Shown here piece by piece: positions 5,348 to 13,700 of a DNA stretch of 14,981 nucleotides. The position numbers and the translations under genes were made by a program. The notes below the pieces were generated by a model that ran no database searches, was not told the origin of the DNA, and saw only the letters and a list, made by a program, of their open reading frames with translations. The DNA is from Scatomorpha intestinigallinarum. Its GTDB lineage: Bacteria > Bacillota > Clostridia > Oscillospirales > Oscillospiraceae. The stretch lies in contig DVHH01000103.1 in the NCBI GenBank assembly GCA_018712225.1, positions 1 through 14,981 of the forward strand. The letters run 5' to 3'. Position 1 is the stretch's first letter. Each line of letters starts with the position of its first letter.

Positions 5348-7039
5348 ATGAGCAAGATAGTCATAATAGGCGGCGTCGCTGGCGGCGCCACCGCGGCGGC
5401 AAGGCTCCGCAGGCTGGACGAGCAGGCGGAGATAGTCGTCATCGAGCGCACGGGCTTCGTCAGCTACGCCAACTGCGGCCTGCCCTACTACGTCGGCGGC
5501 GTCATCGGGGACAGGGAGGACCTCACGCTCCAGTCTCCGGAGAGCTTCTTCTCCCGCTTCAACATCGACGTGCGCGTCTCAAGCGAGGTCACGGCCATAG
5601 ACAGGGAGCACAAGACCGTCACGGTGTTCAGCCACGGCGAGGGCCGCGAGTACGTGGAGAGCTACGACAAGCTCATCCTCTCGCCCGGCGCGAAGGCGAT
5701 GATACCGAACACGCCCGGCGTTTATTCCGAACGGGTGCTGACCCTGCGCACGGTGGAGGACGCGCTGAGGATGCGCGAGCTCGTCGAGACGGAGCGCCCG
5801 GAGCGGGCCGTCGTCGTGGGCGGCGGCTTCATCGGGCTCGAGACGGCGGAGAACCTCATGGAAGCGGGCGTCAAGGTGACGCTGCTGCAGCGCAGCGAGC
5901 AGGTGCTGCCGCCGCTGGACTGGGATATGGCCTGCGAGCTGCACGCCCATCTGCGCGAGAAGGGCCTCGATCTGCGCTTCAAGCACGCGGTGGAGAGCTA
6001 TGAGGAGACGGAAGACGGCATCATCGTCCACGTGAAGGACCGCGAGAGCATAAAGTGCGGCTTTGTCGTGCTGGCGGTCGGCGTCGTGCCGGAGTCGGAG
6101 CTGGCGAAGGCGGCGGGGCTGGAGCTGGGGCTGAAGGGCTCCATCAAGGTCGATAGCCGCATGCGCACCTCGGACCCGGACATCTACGCCGTGGGCGACG
6201 CGGTGGAGGTCGTGAACCCCGTGACGGGCGCGCCCGCGCTGGTGGCCCTGGCCGGCCCGGCGAACAAGCAGGGCCGCATCGCCGCGGACAACATCTGCGG
6301 CATAGCCTCGGAGTACAAGGGCACGCAGGGCTCGACGGTCATCAAGGTGTTCGACATGACGGCTGCGGTGACGGGCCTGAACGAGAAGGCCGCCAAGGCC
6401 GCGGGCCTCAGCTATTCGAAGGTCCTGGGCTACTCGGCCAGCCACGCGGGCTACTACCCCGGCGGGCGGAACATGAGCATAAAGACGCTCTTCGACCCGG
6501 ACACGGGCCGCATCCTGGGCGCGCAGATAGTGGGCTTCGACGGCGTGGACAAGCGGATAGACGTCCTGGCGGCGGCCATCCGCGCGGGCCTCACGGCGGA
6601 GGACCTCTGCGAGCTGGAGCTGGCCTACGCGCCGCCCTACTCCTCTGCGAAGGACCCGGTGAACATGGCGGGCTTCATGATCCAGAACGTGATGAACGGC
6701 ATCGTGAAGCAGCACTTCCCGGAGGATGTGCCGGAGCTGCCGAGGGACGGGAGCGTGACGCTCCTGGACGTGCGGACGGCGCGCGAGTTTGCGGGCGGCT
6801 GCATAGAGGGCGCGGTGAACATCCCGCTGCACGAGCTGCGCGCGCGCCTGGGCGAGCTGGATAAGTCGAAGCCGGTGTACGTGAACTGCTTCTCCGGCAT
6901 GCGCAGCTACATAGCCTGCCGCATCCTGACTGGCCACGGCTTTGACTGCTCGAACCTCGCCGGCGGCTGGCGTTTCTACCAGCTTGTGACCCGCGAAAAG
7001 GCCGACAACGAGCACTATCCCTGCGGCGAGCGGAAGTAA
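5348..7039 (+). CDS. CoA-disulfide reductase / NADH-dependent persulfide reductase with C-terminal rhodanese domain
   Basis: Flavoprotein of the pyridine nucleotide-disulfide oxidoreductase family, CoADR-Rhd type. It is expected to reduce CoA-disulfide or CoA-persulfide with NAD(P)H in the cytoplasm. Visible are the FAD motif IIGGVAGGATAA (6-17), the single redox Cys43 in SYANCGLPYY, the nucleotide motif VVVGGGFIGLETAENL (155-170), the second FAD motif around DIYAVGDAVEV (278-288), and the LAYAPPYSSAKDP dimer element (425-437) with conserved tyrosines. A rhodanese domain follows (about 468-550) with active Cys514 in CFSGMRS. All key residues are present. AAGGAGG lies 9 bases before ATG 5348. 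It is cotranscribed with mscS. In the family, substrate can be sulfur, polysulfide or CoA-disulfide; which one applies here cannot be read from sequence. Confidence 0.93.
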   Translation: MSKIVIIGGVAGGATAAARLRRLDEQAEIVVIERTGFVSYANCGLPYYVGGVIGDREDLTLQSPESFFSRFNIDVRVSSEVTAIDREHKTVTVFSHGEGREYVESYDKLILSPGAKAMIPNTPGVYSERVLTLRTVEDALRMRELVETERPERAVVVGGGFIGLETAENLMEAGVKVTLLQRSEQVLPPLDWDMACELHAHLREKGLDLRFKHAVESYEETEDGIIVHVKDRESIKCGFVVLAVGVVPESELAKAAGLELGLKGSIKVDSRMRTSDPDIYAVGDAVEVVNPVTGAPALVALAGPANKQGRIAADNICGIASEYKGTQGSTVIKVFDMTAAVTGLNEKAAKAAGLSYSKVLGYSASHAGYYPGGRNMSIKTLFDPDTGRILGAQIVGFDGVDKRIDVLAAAIRAGLTAEDLCELELAYAPPYSSAKDPVNMAGFMIQNVMNGIVKQHFPEDVPELPRDGSVTLLDVRTAREFAGGCIEGAVNIPLHELRARLGELDKSKPVYVNCFSGMRSYIACRILTGHGFDCSNLAGGWRFYQLVTREKADNEHYPCGERK

Positions 7040-7066
7040 GCGGCCCGCGCGAATAACAGCACATCG

Positions 7067-7096
7067 CCCCGCTTTTTGCACAAAAAGCGTGCGGGG
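7067..7096. repeat. Imperfect copy of the CCCCGCTTTTT/AAAAAGCGGGG palindrome
   Basis: An inner stem GCTTTTT/AAAAAGC (7071-7077 with 7082-7088) is flanked by CCCC and GGGG, with a GTGC insertion in the right arm. It is the same element as at 3891-3915 and 418-441. It lies 27 bases after the CoADR stop and may be a decayed terminator. Confidence 0.55.
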
Positions 7097-7127
7097 TCCA
7101 TCCCCCGCCCGGCCTCACGCTGAAATA

Positions 7128-7154
7128 AAAAACGCCCCCATCGGGGGCGTTTTT
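7128..7154. terminator. Bidirectional Rho-independent terminator (CoADR / gntR)
   Basis: A perfect ACGCCCCC/GGGGGCGT stem with a 3-nt ATC loop (stem core 7132-7139 with 7143-7150) has A residues before and T residues after it, so it works on both strands. It lies between the convergent CoADR-rhodanese and GntR genes. Confidence 0.9.
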
Positions 7155-7188
7155 CAATATTCCTGCGGCGCGGCCGCACACCGCCTGA

Positions 7189-7896
7189 TCACAGGCTCAC
7201 GTTTTCGAGATAGTGGTCGAACAATGCGTTCATGTAGTTCGCCGCGTCTTCGCCGCGGCCGGCGTCGATGAGCTCTATTATATGCATCCCCTGCTCGTAC
7301 AGCGCCTTCTCGCCCCAGAACCGCGCGGAGGATTCCCACAGCACGCTGCCTACGCCCCGGAAGGCGTTCATGATCAGCGGGAACAGCTGGTTGCCCGAGA
7401 GCGTGCAGATCTTGTAGTGGAAGCGCGCCAGCGCCGCCGCTACCTCCGCCGTCGAGGGCGAGAGCAGGCTCGCCGCCTCAAACTCCGCCATCATCCCCCG
7501 CAGCTCCTCCATGTCCGCGTCGCTGTGGCGCCGGCCCAGGCGGATCAGCGCCCCGCCCTCTATCGCGCTGCGCAGCTCCACTATCGACACCACCATCTGC
7601 CGGTCCAGCTTGCCGCCGTTATAGCGCAGGATAGCGTTCAGCGTTTCCAGATTCCCCGTCTCCGCAAAGTCCGCCACCACCGTGCCGCGCCGCGGCGTCA
7701 CCTCTATAAAGCCCATCCGCGCCAGGTCCTCCAGGCCCAGGTGCACGATGGTCTTGCTTATCTTCATCTGCTCCGCCAGGTCCCGCTCCGAGGGCAGACG
7801 GTCCCCGGGCTTCAGCGCGCCCGAGAAGATCATCCCCTCTATCCGCTCGATAAACAGCTCCTTTATCGTCGGCGCTACGATTTGTCCAAACTCCAT
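7189..7896 (-). CDS. GntR-family transcriptional regulator, FadR (FCD) subfamily
   Basis: DNA-binding repressor or activator of 235 aa. Residues about 10-77 form the winged helix-turn-helix with the family hallmark GALKPGDRLPSERDLAE. The rest is an all-helical FCD effector domain, including RFHYKICTLSGNQLF (158-172) and the later histidines 205 and 228 that may be metal ligands. The acidic residue usual before the first FCD histidine is not obvious. The effector is unknown; FCD proteins usually sense organic acids or sugar acids. ATG 7896 has only a G-rich, poor ribosome site (GGGGGG) upstream. A TGGTNNNACCA site over its own transcription start suggests autoregulation. No metabolic operon is adjacent in the same direction, so the target genes are unclear. 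Confidence 0.92.
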   Translation of the reverse strand: MEFGQIVAPTIKELFIERIEGMIFSGALKPGDRLPSERDLAEQMKISKTIVHLGLEDLARMGFIEVTPRRGTVVADFAETGNLETLNAILRYNGGKLDRQMVVSIVELRSAIEGGALIRLGRRHSDADMEELRGMMAEFEAASLLSPSTAEVAAALARFHYKICTLSGNQLFPLIMNAFRGVGSVLWESSARFWGEKALYEQGMHIIELIDAGRGEDAANYMNALFDHYLENVSL

Positions 7897-7913
7897 ATCA
7901 AGGCCCCCCGTAG

Positions 7914-7924
7914 TGGTCTAACCA
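7914..7924. promoter_or_regulatory. Likely autoregulatory FadR-type operator
   Basis: TGGTCTAACCA matches the TGGTNNNACCA consensus of FadR-type GntR regulators exactly. It covers the predicted transcription start (about 7918) and lies 18 bases upstream of the gntR start codon. Binding there would block the gene's own transcription. Confidence 0.65.
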
Positions 7925-7953
7925 ATACTAACACGCCCGGGCGGTCATAGCAA
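7925..7953 (-). promoter_or_regulatory. Promoter of the gntR gene
   Basis: On the minus strand TTGCTA (7953-7948) and TAGTAT (7930-7925) are separated by 17 bases. Both boxes are imperfect (four of six each), but the spacing and the abutting operator support it. Confidence 0.55.
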
Positions 7954-7975
7954 GGCCCGGGGCGGAAATTGTTTT

Positions 7976-8018
7976 AAAAAAGGACACGCGGCATAGCGTT
8001 CATTCTGCCGCGTGTCCT
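7976..8018 (-). terminator. Strong Rho-independent terminator closing the candidate RNA
   Basis: A perfect 13-bp stem (7981-7993 with 8006-8018; arms AGGACACGCGGCA and its complement) with a 12-nt loop is followed on the minus strand by at least five T residues (7980-7976). The upstream AI-2E gene already has its own hairpin at 8275-8309, so this terminator implies a separate transcript. Confidence 0.8.
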
Positions 8019-8258
8019 CTTTTCCGCGCCGCGCGGGGAAGGTGCGGCGCGGGCAGCCCGGCCTCGGACGTGGGAAGCGGCACGGCCCGCCGTTCCCGCA
8101 AAAAACGGCCCTCCGCACCGGCGTCTCCGGCCCCGCTTTGCCCGCTCGCCTCCTCACCGCCGCCCTTTGCGGGCACGCCCGACAGCTCTGCCCAAAGCCT
8201 CGGGCGCCGGTGTTGGATGTTCAAAGCTCCGGCGGTCAGGTCAAATCAACCGCCTATT
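7976..8258 (-). ncRNA. Candidate structured non-coding RNA, family not recognised
   Basis: This roughly 280-nt interval has a good promoter at one end (8293-8265) and a strong intrinsic terminator at the other (7976-8018), both on the minus strand. No credible ORF lies between: the open frames lack ribosome sites and have artefact-like composition. Read as RNA it has many local helices: 8249-8254/8231-8236, 8200-8205/8177-8182 with a nested 5-bp stem, 8169-8174/8140-8145, 8127-8130/8118-8121, 8104-8109/8089-8094, and a 9-bp stem 8044-8052/8024-8032. I looked for signature motifs of RNase P RNA, SRP RNA and tmRNA and found none; 6S RNA-like end pairing is also absent. In very GC-rich DNA stems arise easily, so a palindromic intergenic repeat is the main alternative. 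Confidence 0.45.
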
Positions 8259-8264
8259 GATAAA

Positions 8265-8293
8265 AATATAGCATAAAGCGCCCGCCTTTTCAA
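8265..8293 (-). promoter_or_regulatory. Promoter of the candidate non-coding RNA
   Basis: On the minus strand TTGAAA (8293-8288) and TATATT (8270-8265), each five of six to consensus, are separated by exactly 17 bases. The predicted start is A8258. The -35 falls inside the loop of the terminator hairpin behind the AI-2E gene. Confidence 0.6.
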
Positions 8294-8309
8294 CAAAAAC
8301 GGGCGCTTT
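8275..8309 (-). terminator. Terminator hairpin of the AI-2E transporter gene
   Basis: The 10-bp arms AAAGCGCCCG (8275-8284) and CGGGCGCTTT (8300-8309) enclose a 15-nt A/T-rich loop. On the minus strand an AT-rich stretch with five T residues (8266-8262, after ATGCTATA) follows a few bases later, so the tail is not ideal. It lies 41 bases beyond the AI-2E stop codon. Confidence 0.6.
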
Positions 8310-8349
8310 GGATATTTTTGTAGACCTGCACATAAGTTTTGGTCAGACC

Positions 8350-9516
8350 TTATACCAGCTTTTCCTCCCGGCGGCGGAGCCGGGCGTCCACGGCCTCGCG
8401 CAGCAGGGCGTAGATAAGCGCGCACACGGGCACGCCTATCATCGCGCCGATGACGCCCGCGACGTTGCCGCCGACGATGACCGCGCAGAACACGGCCACG
8501 CCCGGCAGGCCCACGGAGCGGCCCACGATGCGCGGGTAGATGAAGGCCCCGTCCACCTGCTGTATGGCCAGCACCATGACGACGAAGAGCAGAGCCTTGA
8601 GGGGGCTCACGATGAGGATGAGCAGCGCGCCGATGACCTCGCCGATGAAGGAGCCCACCATCGGCACGAGCGAGGTCACACCAATGACCACGGAGATGAC
8701 CTCCGGATACGGGAAGCGGAAAATGCGCATGCAGATATAGCAGAGGATGCCCAGGATGCAGGAGTCCGCCAGCTGCCCGGCGACGAAGTTCGAGAAGGTC
8801 TCCGAGGCCATGGAGGCGATGCGCGCCAGGCCTGAGGCCGCCTTCTGAGGCAGGAAGGCGTCGATGCAGCGGCGGGTGAAGCGGCCGATGCGCTCCTTCT
8901 GCGCGAGGATGTACACGGCGACGACGAGGCCCAGGAAGGTGTTCATGACCGTGCTGACGACGGAGGTGCCCACGCCGGTGACGGTGTCCACGACGCTGGA
9001 GCCATCGACGTTGGCGCTGCCCTCTTTCAGGTAGGTCGTGAGCTCGGAGAAGACCTTCTCCCAGTCCACGGTGAAGTTTTTGAGGCTCTCTATCTCGATG
9101 CCGAAGCCGGCGAGGAAATCGTTCAGCCAGTTGACGGCGGAGCTGATATACTCCGGCAGGCGCGCGGCGACCTCCGCCACCGTGGCGGTGAGCTGGGGCA
9201 GGACGACGGCGATGAGGATGCCGATGAGGCCGAGGCTCACGACAAGGGCAAAGACCAGGCTCACGGGCCGCCGGAGCTTCCTCACGAGCGGACGCCTGTC
9301 CTCCGACATGCCGTAGAACACGCGGTTCTCAAAGAGCTTCAGCGGGACGTTCAGCACAAAGGCCATGGCAAGGCCCGTTATGACCACGCCGAAGACCCTC
9401 CACACCGTCCTGACCGCGCCGTACACCGAGGCGAGATTCTGCGCGGCGGTGTAGAGCAGCACGGCAAAGGCGATTATGAGGAGTATCGTGCGGACGTTTT
9501 TGCGGTCGAGCTTCAT
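8350..9516 (-). CDS. AI-2E family transporter (PF01594-type membrane protein)
   Basis: Polytopic inner-membrane protein of 388 aa with about seven or eight hydrophobic segments: near residues 11-29, 38-58 and 84-106, then several from about 200 to the C-terminus. Visible family motifs include VTSLVPMVGSFIGEVIGALL and QQVDGAFIYPRIVGRSVGLP. Members export diverse small molecules or act as Na+/H+ antiporters; the autoinducer-2 name reflects one E. coli member and should not be taken as the substrate here. ATG 9516 is chosen over an in-frame upstream ATG at 9576 because AAGGAGG (9529-9523) lies 6 bases before it, and the 9576 codon overlaps the -35 of the gene's promoter. It is monocistronic. Confidence 0.93.
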   Translation of the reverse strand: MKLDRKNVRTILLIIAFAVLLYTAAQNLASVYGAVRTVWRVFGVVITGLAMAFVLNVPLKLFENRVFYGMSEDRRPLVRKLRRPVSLVFALVVSLGLIGILIAVVLPQLTATVAEVAARLPEYISSAVNWLNDFLAGFGIEIESLKNFTVDWEKVFSELTTYLKEGSANVDGSSVVDTVTGVGTSVVSTVMNTFLGLVVAVYILAQKERIGRFTRRCIDAFLPQKAASGLARIASMASETFSNFVAGQLADSCILGILCYICMRIFRFPYPEVISVVIGVTSLVPMVGSFIGEVIGALLILIVSPLKALLFVVMVLAIQQVDGAFIYPRIVGRSVGLPGVAVFCAVIVGGNVAGVIGAMIGVPVCALIYALLREAVDARLRRREEKLV

Positions 9517-9547
9517 GCTTCGCCTCCTTCCACGACTCATCGTTACC

Positions 9548-9576
9548 ATAATACACAGTATCCAACCCGCAATCAA
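9548..9576 (-). promoter_or_regulatory. Promoter of the AI-2E transporter gene
   Basis: On the minus strand TTGATT (9576-9571) and TATTAT (9553-9548) are separated by 17 bases. The predicted start near 9541 leaves a leader of about 25 nt containing AAGGAGG. Confidence 0.65.
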
Positions 9577-9590
9577 CCACTTTTTGCGGA

Positions 9591-9615
9591 AAGGCCCCGG
9601 CTTTTGGCCGGGGCC
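9591..9615 (-). terminator. Hairpin at the end of the mfd-prsA operon
   Basis: A 9-bp GC stem (9593-9601 with 9607-9615), loop TTTTG, starts 7 bases past the prsA-like stop codon. Only three T residues follow on the minus strand, so it is a weak intrinsic terminator and some readthrough into the AI-2E gene is possible. Confidence 0.6.
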
Positions 9616-9621
9616 AGGGTC

Positions 9622-10794
9622 TTAGGCAATGCCGAGCAGGGCGTTGAGGTCGAGGGACTCGAACTCGCTCTCCCAGACTATCTCGGCGTTCTCTATCCAG
9701 CCGTTTATCATGTCGTCGTACATGAGCGCGGCGGCGACGGCGCGCAGGTCGTAGGGCGTGCCGGTGCTGTCGTACTGCAGGACGGCGCTGTCAGGGCCTA
9801 TGGGCTCGCGCAGGATGATGTGGTAGCCGAAGCTCGTCTCCACGACCTCGCTCATCTGCCCCGGCTCAAGCGCCGCAGCCGCGTCCGAGAACTCCGCGGC
9901 CATCTCGCCCGAGGTGAAGCAGTAGCCGTCCGGATAGGCGGCAAGGCCCGTGTCCTCGCTCTTCTCCTGCATGAGCGCGTCGAAGGCGCTCTCCAGCTCA
10001 TCGCCGCTCTTGCCCTGGAGCTGGGCGTAGATCTCGTCTATCTCGGCGCGCTTTTCGGCCTTGGCGGTCTCGTCCAGGGCCTCTCCCTCCTCGTCGGTGG
10101 TGAGGATGAGGATGTGCTTTGCGCCCATGTAGCCGTATTCGTCGGCAAAGGCCATGACCTCGTCCTCCGTGAGCTTCTCGCCGTCCTGGCCGTAGAGCTC
10201 GGCGTAGGCGCGGGTGTAGAGGGCGGCCATGCGGTTCATGTAGTTGTAGAGCTCGGGGCTGACGTAGTTCTGCTCCAGCACCTCGTAAAGCTGCTCCTCG
10301 GTGCCGTCCTCGCCAACCAGCTCCGCGATGTCGCTCTCCAGCAGGGCGGCAAGGGCCTCCTCGTCCTCGGCGGTGAGGGCTATGCCCTCCTTCTGCGCGT
10401 TGACGTCGAGGGCGTGGTACTGGACGGCGTAGTTCTTGGCCTCGTCCATGATGACGCTGCCGACGGTGCTGTCCTCGGCGTAGATGTATTCGGCGTTAAA
10501 GTCCGCGACCGCGCCGAAGACGCCGGAATACTGGGCGTAGCAGTAGTAGAACCAGTAGAAGAACTCGCCCCAGCTGACGGGGGAGCCGTCCACGGTGAGG
10601 ACCGTGGCGTCGAGGTCGTAGGCGGCGCGGGCGGCGGCCCAGTCGAGGCTGACGGTCTCGGCGCTCGCCTCGGGGCTGGCCTCGGCGCTCGCCTCGGGCG
10701 AGGCGGTCCCGGGGGAGTCCGCGGCCTGGCCGCAGCCGGCGAGCAGGGCCGCCAGCAGGGCGGCGCACAGCGCGAGTGAAACAAGTTTTTTCAT
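9622..10794 (-). CDS. PrsA/SurA-like foldase lipoprotein (PpiC-type peptidyl-prolyl isomerase)
   Basis: Extracytoplasmic chaperone/isomerase anchored by lipid, expected to help exported proteins fold outside the membrane. The 390-aa precursor starts MKKLVSLALC and has a lipobox LAGC with lipidated Cys21. A Ser/Pro/Glu/Ala linker with a duplicated SPEASAEA unit follows (27-47), then a SurA-like N-terminal helical region (about 60-210), and a parvulin/rotamase domain from about GAKHILI (214-220) to SFGYHIILREP (321-331). ATG 10794 follows GGAGG by 5 bases. The gene begins one base after the mfd stop codon, with its ribosome site inside the end of mfd, so translation is coupled. An mfd-prsA order is, as I recall, common in Clostridia. 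Confidence 0.9.
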   Translation of the reverse strand: MKKLVSLALCAALLAALLAGCGQAADSPGTASPEASAEASPEASAETVSLDWAAARAAYDLDATVLTVDGSPVSWGEFFYWFYYCYAQYSGVFGAVADFNAEYIYAEDSTVGSVIMDEAKNYAVQYHALDVNAQKEGIALTAEDEEALAALLESDIAELVGEDGTEEQLYEVLEQNYVSPELYNYMNRMAALYTRAYAELYGQDGEKLTEDEVMAFADEYGYMGAKHILILTTDEEGEALDETAKAEKRAEIDEIYAQLQGKSGDELESAFDALMQEKSEDTGLAAYPDGYCFTSGEMAAEFSDAAAALEPGQMSEVVETSFGYHIILREPIGPDSAVLQYDSTGTPYDLRAVAAALMYDDMINGWIENAEIVWESEFESLDLNALLGIA

Positions 10795-10795
10795 C

Positions 10796-13700
10796 TTATC
10801 CTCCTTGGTCTTCTTTTGACGATATATCCGTAGAGGCCCAGGCGGCGGCGAATCGGGAGGCCTCGTCCAGCACCCTGGCCTTCGGCGGGAGCTTGAGTGA
10901 GATGCGCGGGACGGAGCCCGCCTCGACCCGGAGCCTGCCCCGGTATTCCGGCCTGGCATAGAGCTCCGAGACGCGGGCCATGTCGAAAGAATCCAGCGTG
11001 AAGCGCAGCGCCCCGGCCTTCTGCGAGATGTCCGTGATGCCGGCGCGCCCGGCCTCGCCGCGCAGCAGCGCCACGCGCACGAGCGCCGTCACAGCGTCCG
11101 GCGGCTCTCCGAAGCGGTCTATGAGCTCGTCGAGCACGTCGTCCGCGTCGGCCTCCGTGCGGATGAGGGCGATGCGCCGGTAGAGGTCCATGCGCTGCTC
11201 CGTCGAGGCGACGTAGCTCTCCGGGATGTTCGCGGAGACGGCGAGGTCCGCGGTGGAGGAGGCCCTGTTCGCGGGCTTTTCGCCCTTTTCCTCCAGGACC
11301 GCCTCCTCTAAGAGCTTCAGGTACATGTCGTAGCCCACGTCGATGAGGTGGCCGGACTGCTCCGCGCCCAGGAGGTTGCCAGCGCCGCGTATTTCGAGGT
11401 CGCGCATGGCGATGCGGAAGCCGGAGTTGAACTCGGCAAACTCGCGGATGGCCTCGAGCCGCTTTTCGGCTATCTCGGTGAGGCTTTTGTCCCGGCGGAA
11501 GGTGAGGTAGGCGCTGGCCCGGCGCGCGCCGCGGCCCACGCGGCCGCGTATCTGGTGCAGCTGGGCGAGGCCCAGGCGGTCGGCGTCCTCGATGATGAGG
11601 GTGTTGACGTTCGGGATGTCTATGCCCGTCTCGATGATGGTGGTACACACCAGCACCTGCACCCGGCCCTCGACCATGTCCTCCATGACGCGGGAGAGCT
11701 GCTCCTCGTCCATCTTGCCGTGGGCGACGGCGACGGCCGCGCCGTCGAGCATCTCGGCTATGCGCAGGGCCGTGCGCTCTATGTTGTCCACACGGTTGTG
11801 GAGATAGTAGACCTGCCCGCCGCGAGAAAGTTCCCGGCGCATGGCGTCCGTGAGGACGCCCCAGTCGTGCTCCATGACGAAGGTCTGCACCGGCAGGCGG
11901 TCCTGCGGCGGCTCCTCGATGGTGCTCATGTCCCGGATTCCCGCGAGGGCCATGTTCAGCGTGCGGGGTATGGGCGTGGCCGAGAGGGTCAGCACGTCCA
12001 CCTGACGACTGAGCTCCTTTATATGTTCCTTGTGCGAGACGCCGAAGCGCTGCTCCTCGTCCACTATGAGCAGGCCGAGGTTTTTGAACTGCACGTCCTT
12101 CTGCAGCAGGCGGTGGGTGCCGATGACGAGGTCGCACTTGCCGCTTTTGAGGTCCGCGAGCGTGGCGCGCATCTGCGCCGGGCTGCGGAAGCGGCTCATG
12201 ACCTGGATCTCCACCGGGTAGCCGAAAAAGCGCTGGAGCGCCGTCTGGTAGTGCTGCTGGGCGAGCACGGTGGTCGGCACGAGGATGGCGGCCTGCTTGC
12301 CGCCCAGGATGCATTTCATGACGGCGCGCAGGGCGACCTCGGTCTTGCCGTAGCCCACGTCGCCGCAGAGCAGGCGGTCCATGGGCTGGGGCTTTTCCAT
12401 GTCGGCCTTTATCTCCTCTATGCAGCGCAGCTGGTCCTCCGTCTCCTCGAAGCCGAAGCGCTCCTCGAACTCGGTCTGCCAGGGGCTGTCGGGCGGGAAG
12501 GCGAAGCCCTCCAGGCGGCTGCGCTCCGCGTAGAGCGCGATGAGGCCCCGGGCCAGCTCCTTGGCCGCGGCCTTGGCGCGGGATTTCGTCCGCTGCCACT
12601 CCGCGCCGCCCAGCTTCGAGAGCCGCACCGGGCTGTCCTCCCCCGCGCCGACGTACTTCGTCACGAGGTCGAGCTGGGTCGCCGGGACGTAGAGGCTGTC
12701 CGTGCCGGCGTAGCATATCTTCATGTAGTCCTTCTCCGCGCCGTCCACGGGGATGCGCACGACGCCGGCGAAGCGGCCGATGCCGTGCTGCTCGTGGACG
12801 ACGAGGTCGCCCACGGCGAGGTCGGCGCAGGAGTCTATCTTCTCGCCCACGGCCTTTTTGCGGCGCTTCTGGCGGCGCAGGCCGGCGCCCATGATCTGGG
12901 TATCCGTCAGGACGGCGAGGCGCAGGGAGGGGTACTCCAGGCCCGCAGAGAGGCCTCCGGAGCTTATGAGGCACTGGCCCGGCCCCGGCAGGCGGCCGGG
13001 GTTCTCCGAGGCGGCGGCCCTCACGCCCTCTTTCCGGAGCATTTCCGCGAGGATATTGGCCCGGCGCATGTCCCCGGCCAGCAGCAGCACGCCGCTGCCG
13101 TTTTCAAGGTACTGCCTGGCGTCGTCCGCCGCCTGCCGGGCGGAGCCGGCGTAGGAGGGCAGCTGCTTTGCCGCTATGCCCGTGACGCTGGCCGTGGGCA
13201 GGGGATAGCGCCCCGCCGTGAAGGCGTCGGCCATGTACAGCGGAAAGCGCGCGAGGGCGTCGAGCGCCTCCTGCTCGCCGAGGCAGAAATCTGCGGCCTT
13301 TGCGGCCATGCGCCCGGCGCTGCGGAGCTGCTCCACGTCGCTCTCCAGCTGCTTTGCGTATTCCCTGGCCCTGTCCATGAAGCGCCCGGGCTGGTCCAGC
13401 ACCACCAGCGCGCCCTCCGGCGCGTAGTCGAGGGCGCAGGCCCGGCGGGAGCAGACGAGGCCCGCATAGCGGTCCGCCGCGCGCAGCTCCGCGCCGTTTT
13501 CGAGCCGCTCCGCGTCCTCCGCGAGGGTCCCGGCGAGGCGGGCGTCGCCTCGGCGCTCGGCGCGGGCGGCGAGCTTTTTGAGCTCTGCGGCCAGCTGGGC
13601 GGACCCGCCCCGGCAGAGCGAGGGCAGGGTCTCCGCGGCGGGCAGGACGCTGCAGCGCTCCAGGCTCTCGGTGCGGCGCTGGCTCGCAGTGTCGAAGCTG

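Noticed and set aside
5579..7081. 500-aa open frame antisense to the CoADR-rhodanese gene
   Set aside because: His/Arg/Ala-rich artefact opposite a gene whose catalytic residues are all present.
8000..8224. 74-aa minus-strand open frame inside the candidate RNA
   Set aside because: It starts at TTG with a weak, badly spaced ribosome site, has low-complexity Arg/Ala/Gly composition and runs into the terminator stem.
7976..8258. Identification of the candidate RNA as RNase P, SRP, tmRNA or 6S RNA
   Set aside because: The conserved GAGGAAAGUCC-type, GGAAGGAAGCAGC-type and tmRNA end sequences were not found, and the two ends do not pair as in 6S RNA. The family was left unassigned.
8340..8350. 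Near match to the GntR operator (TGGTCAGACCT)
   Set aside because: One base off consensus and located at the 3' end of the AI-2E gene, away from any promoter. One-mismatch sites are expected by chance in a window this size.
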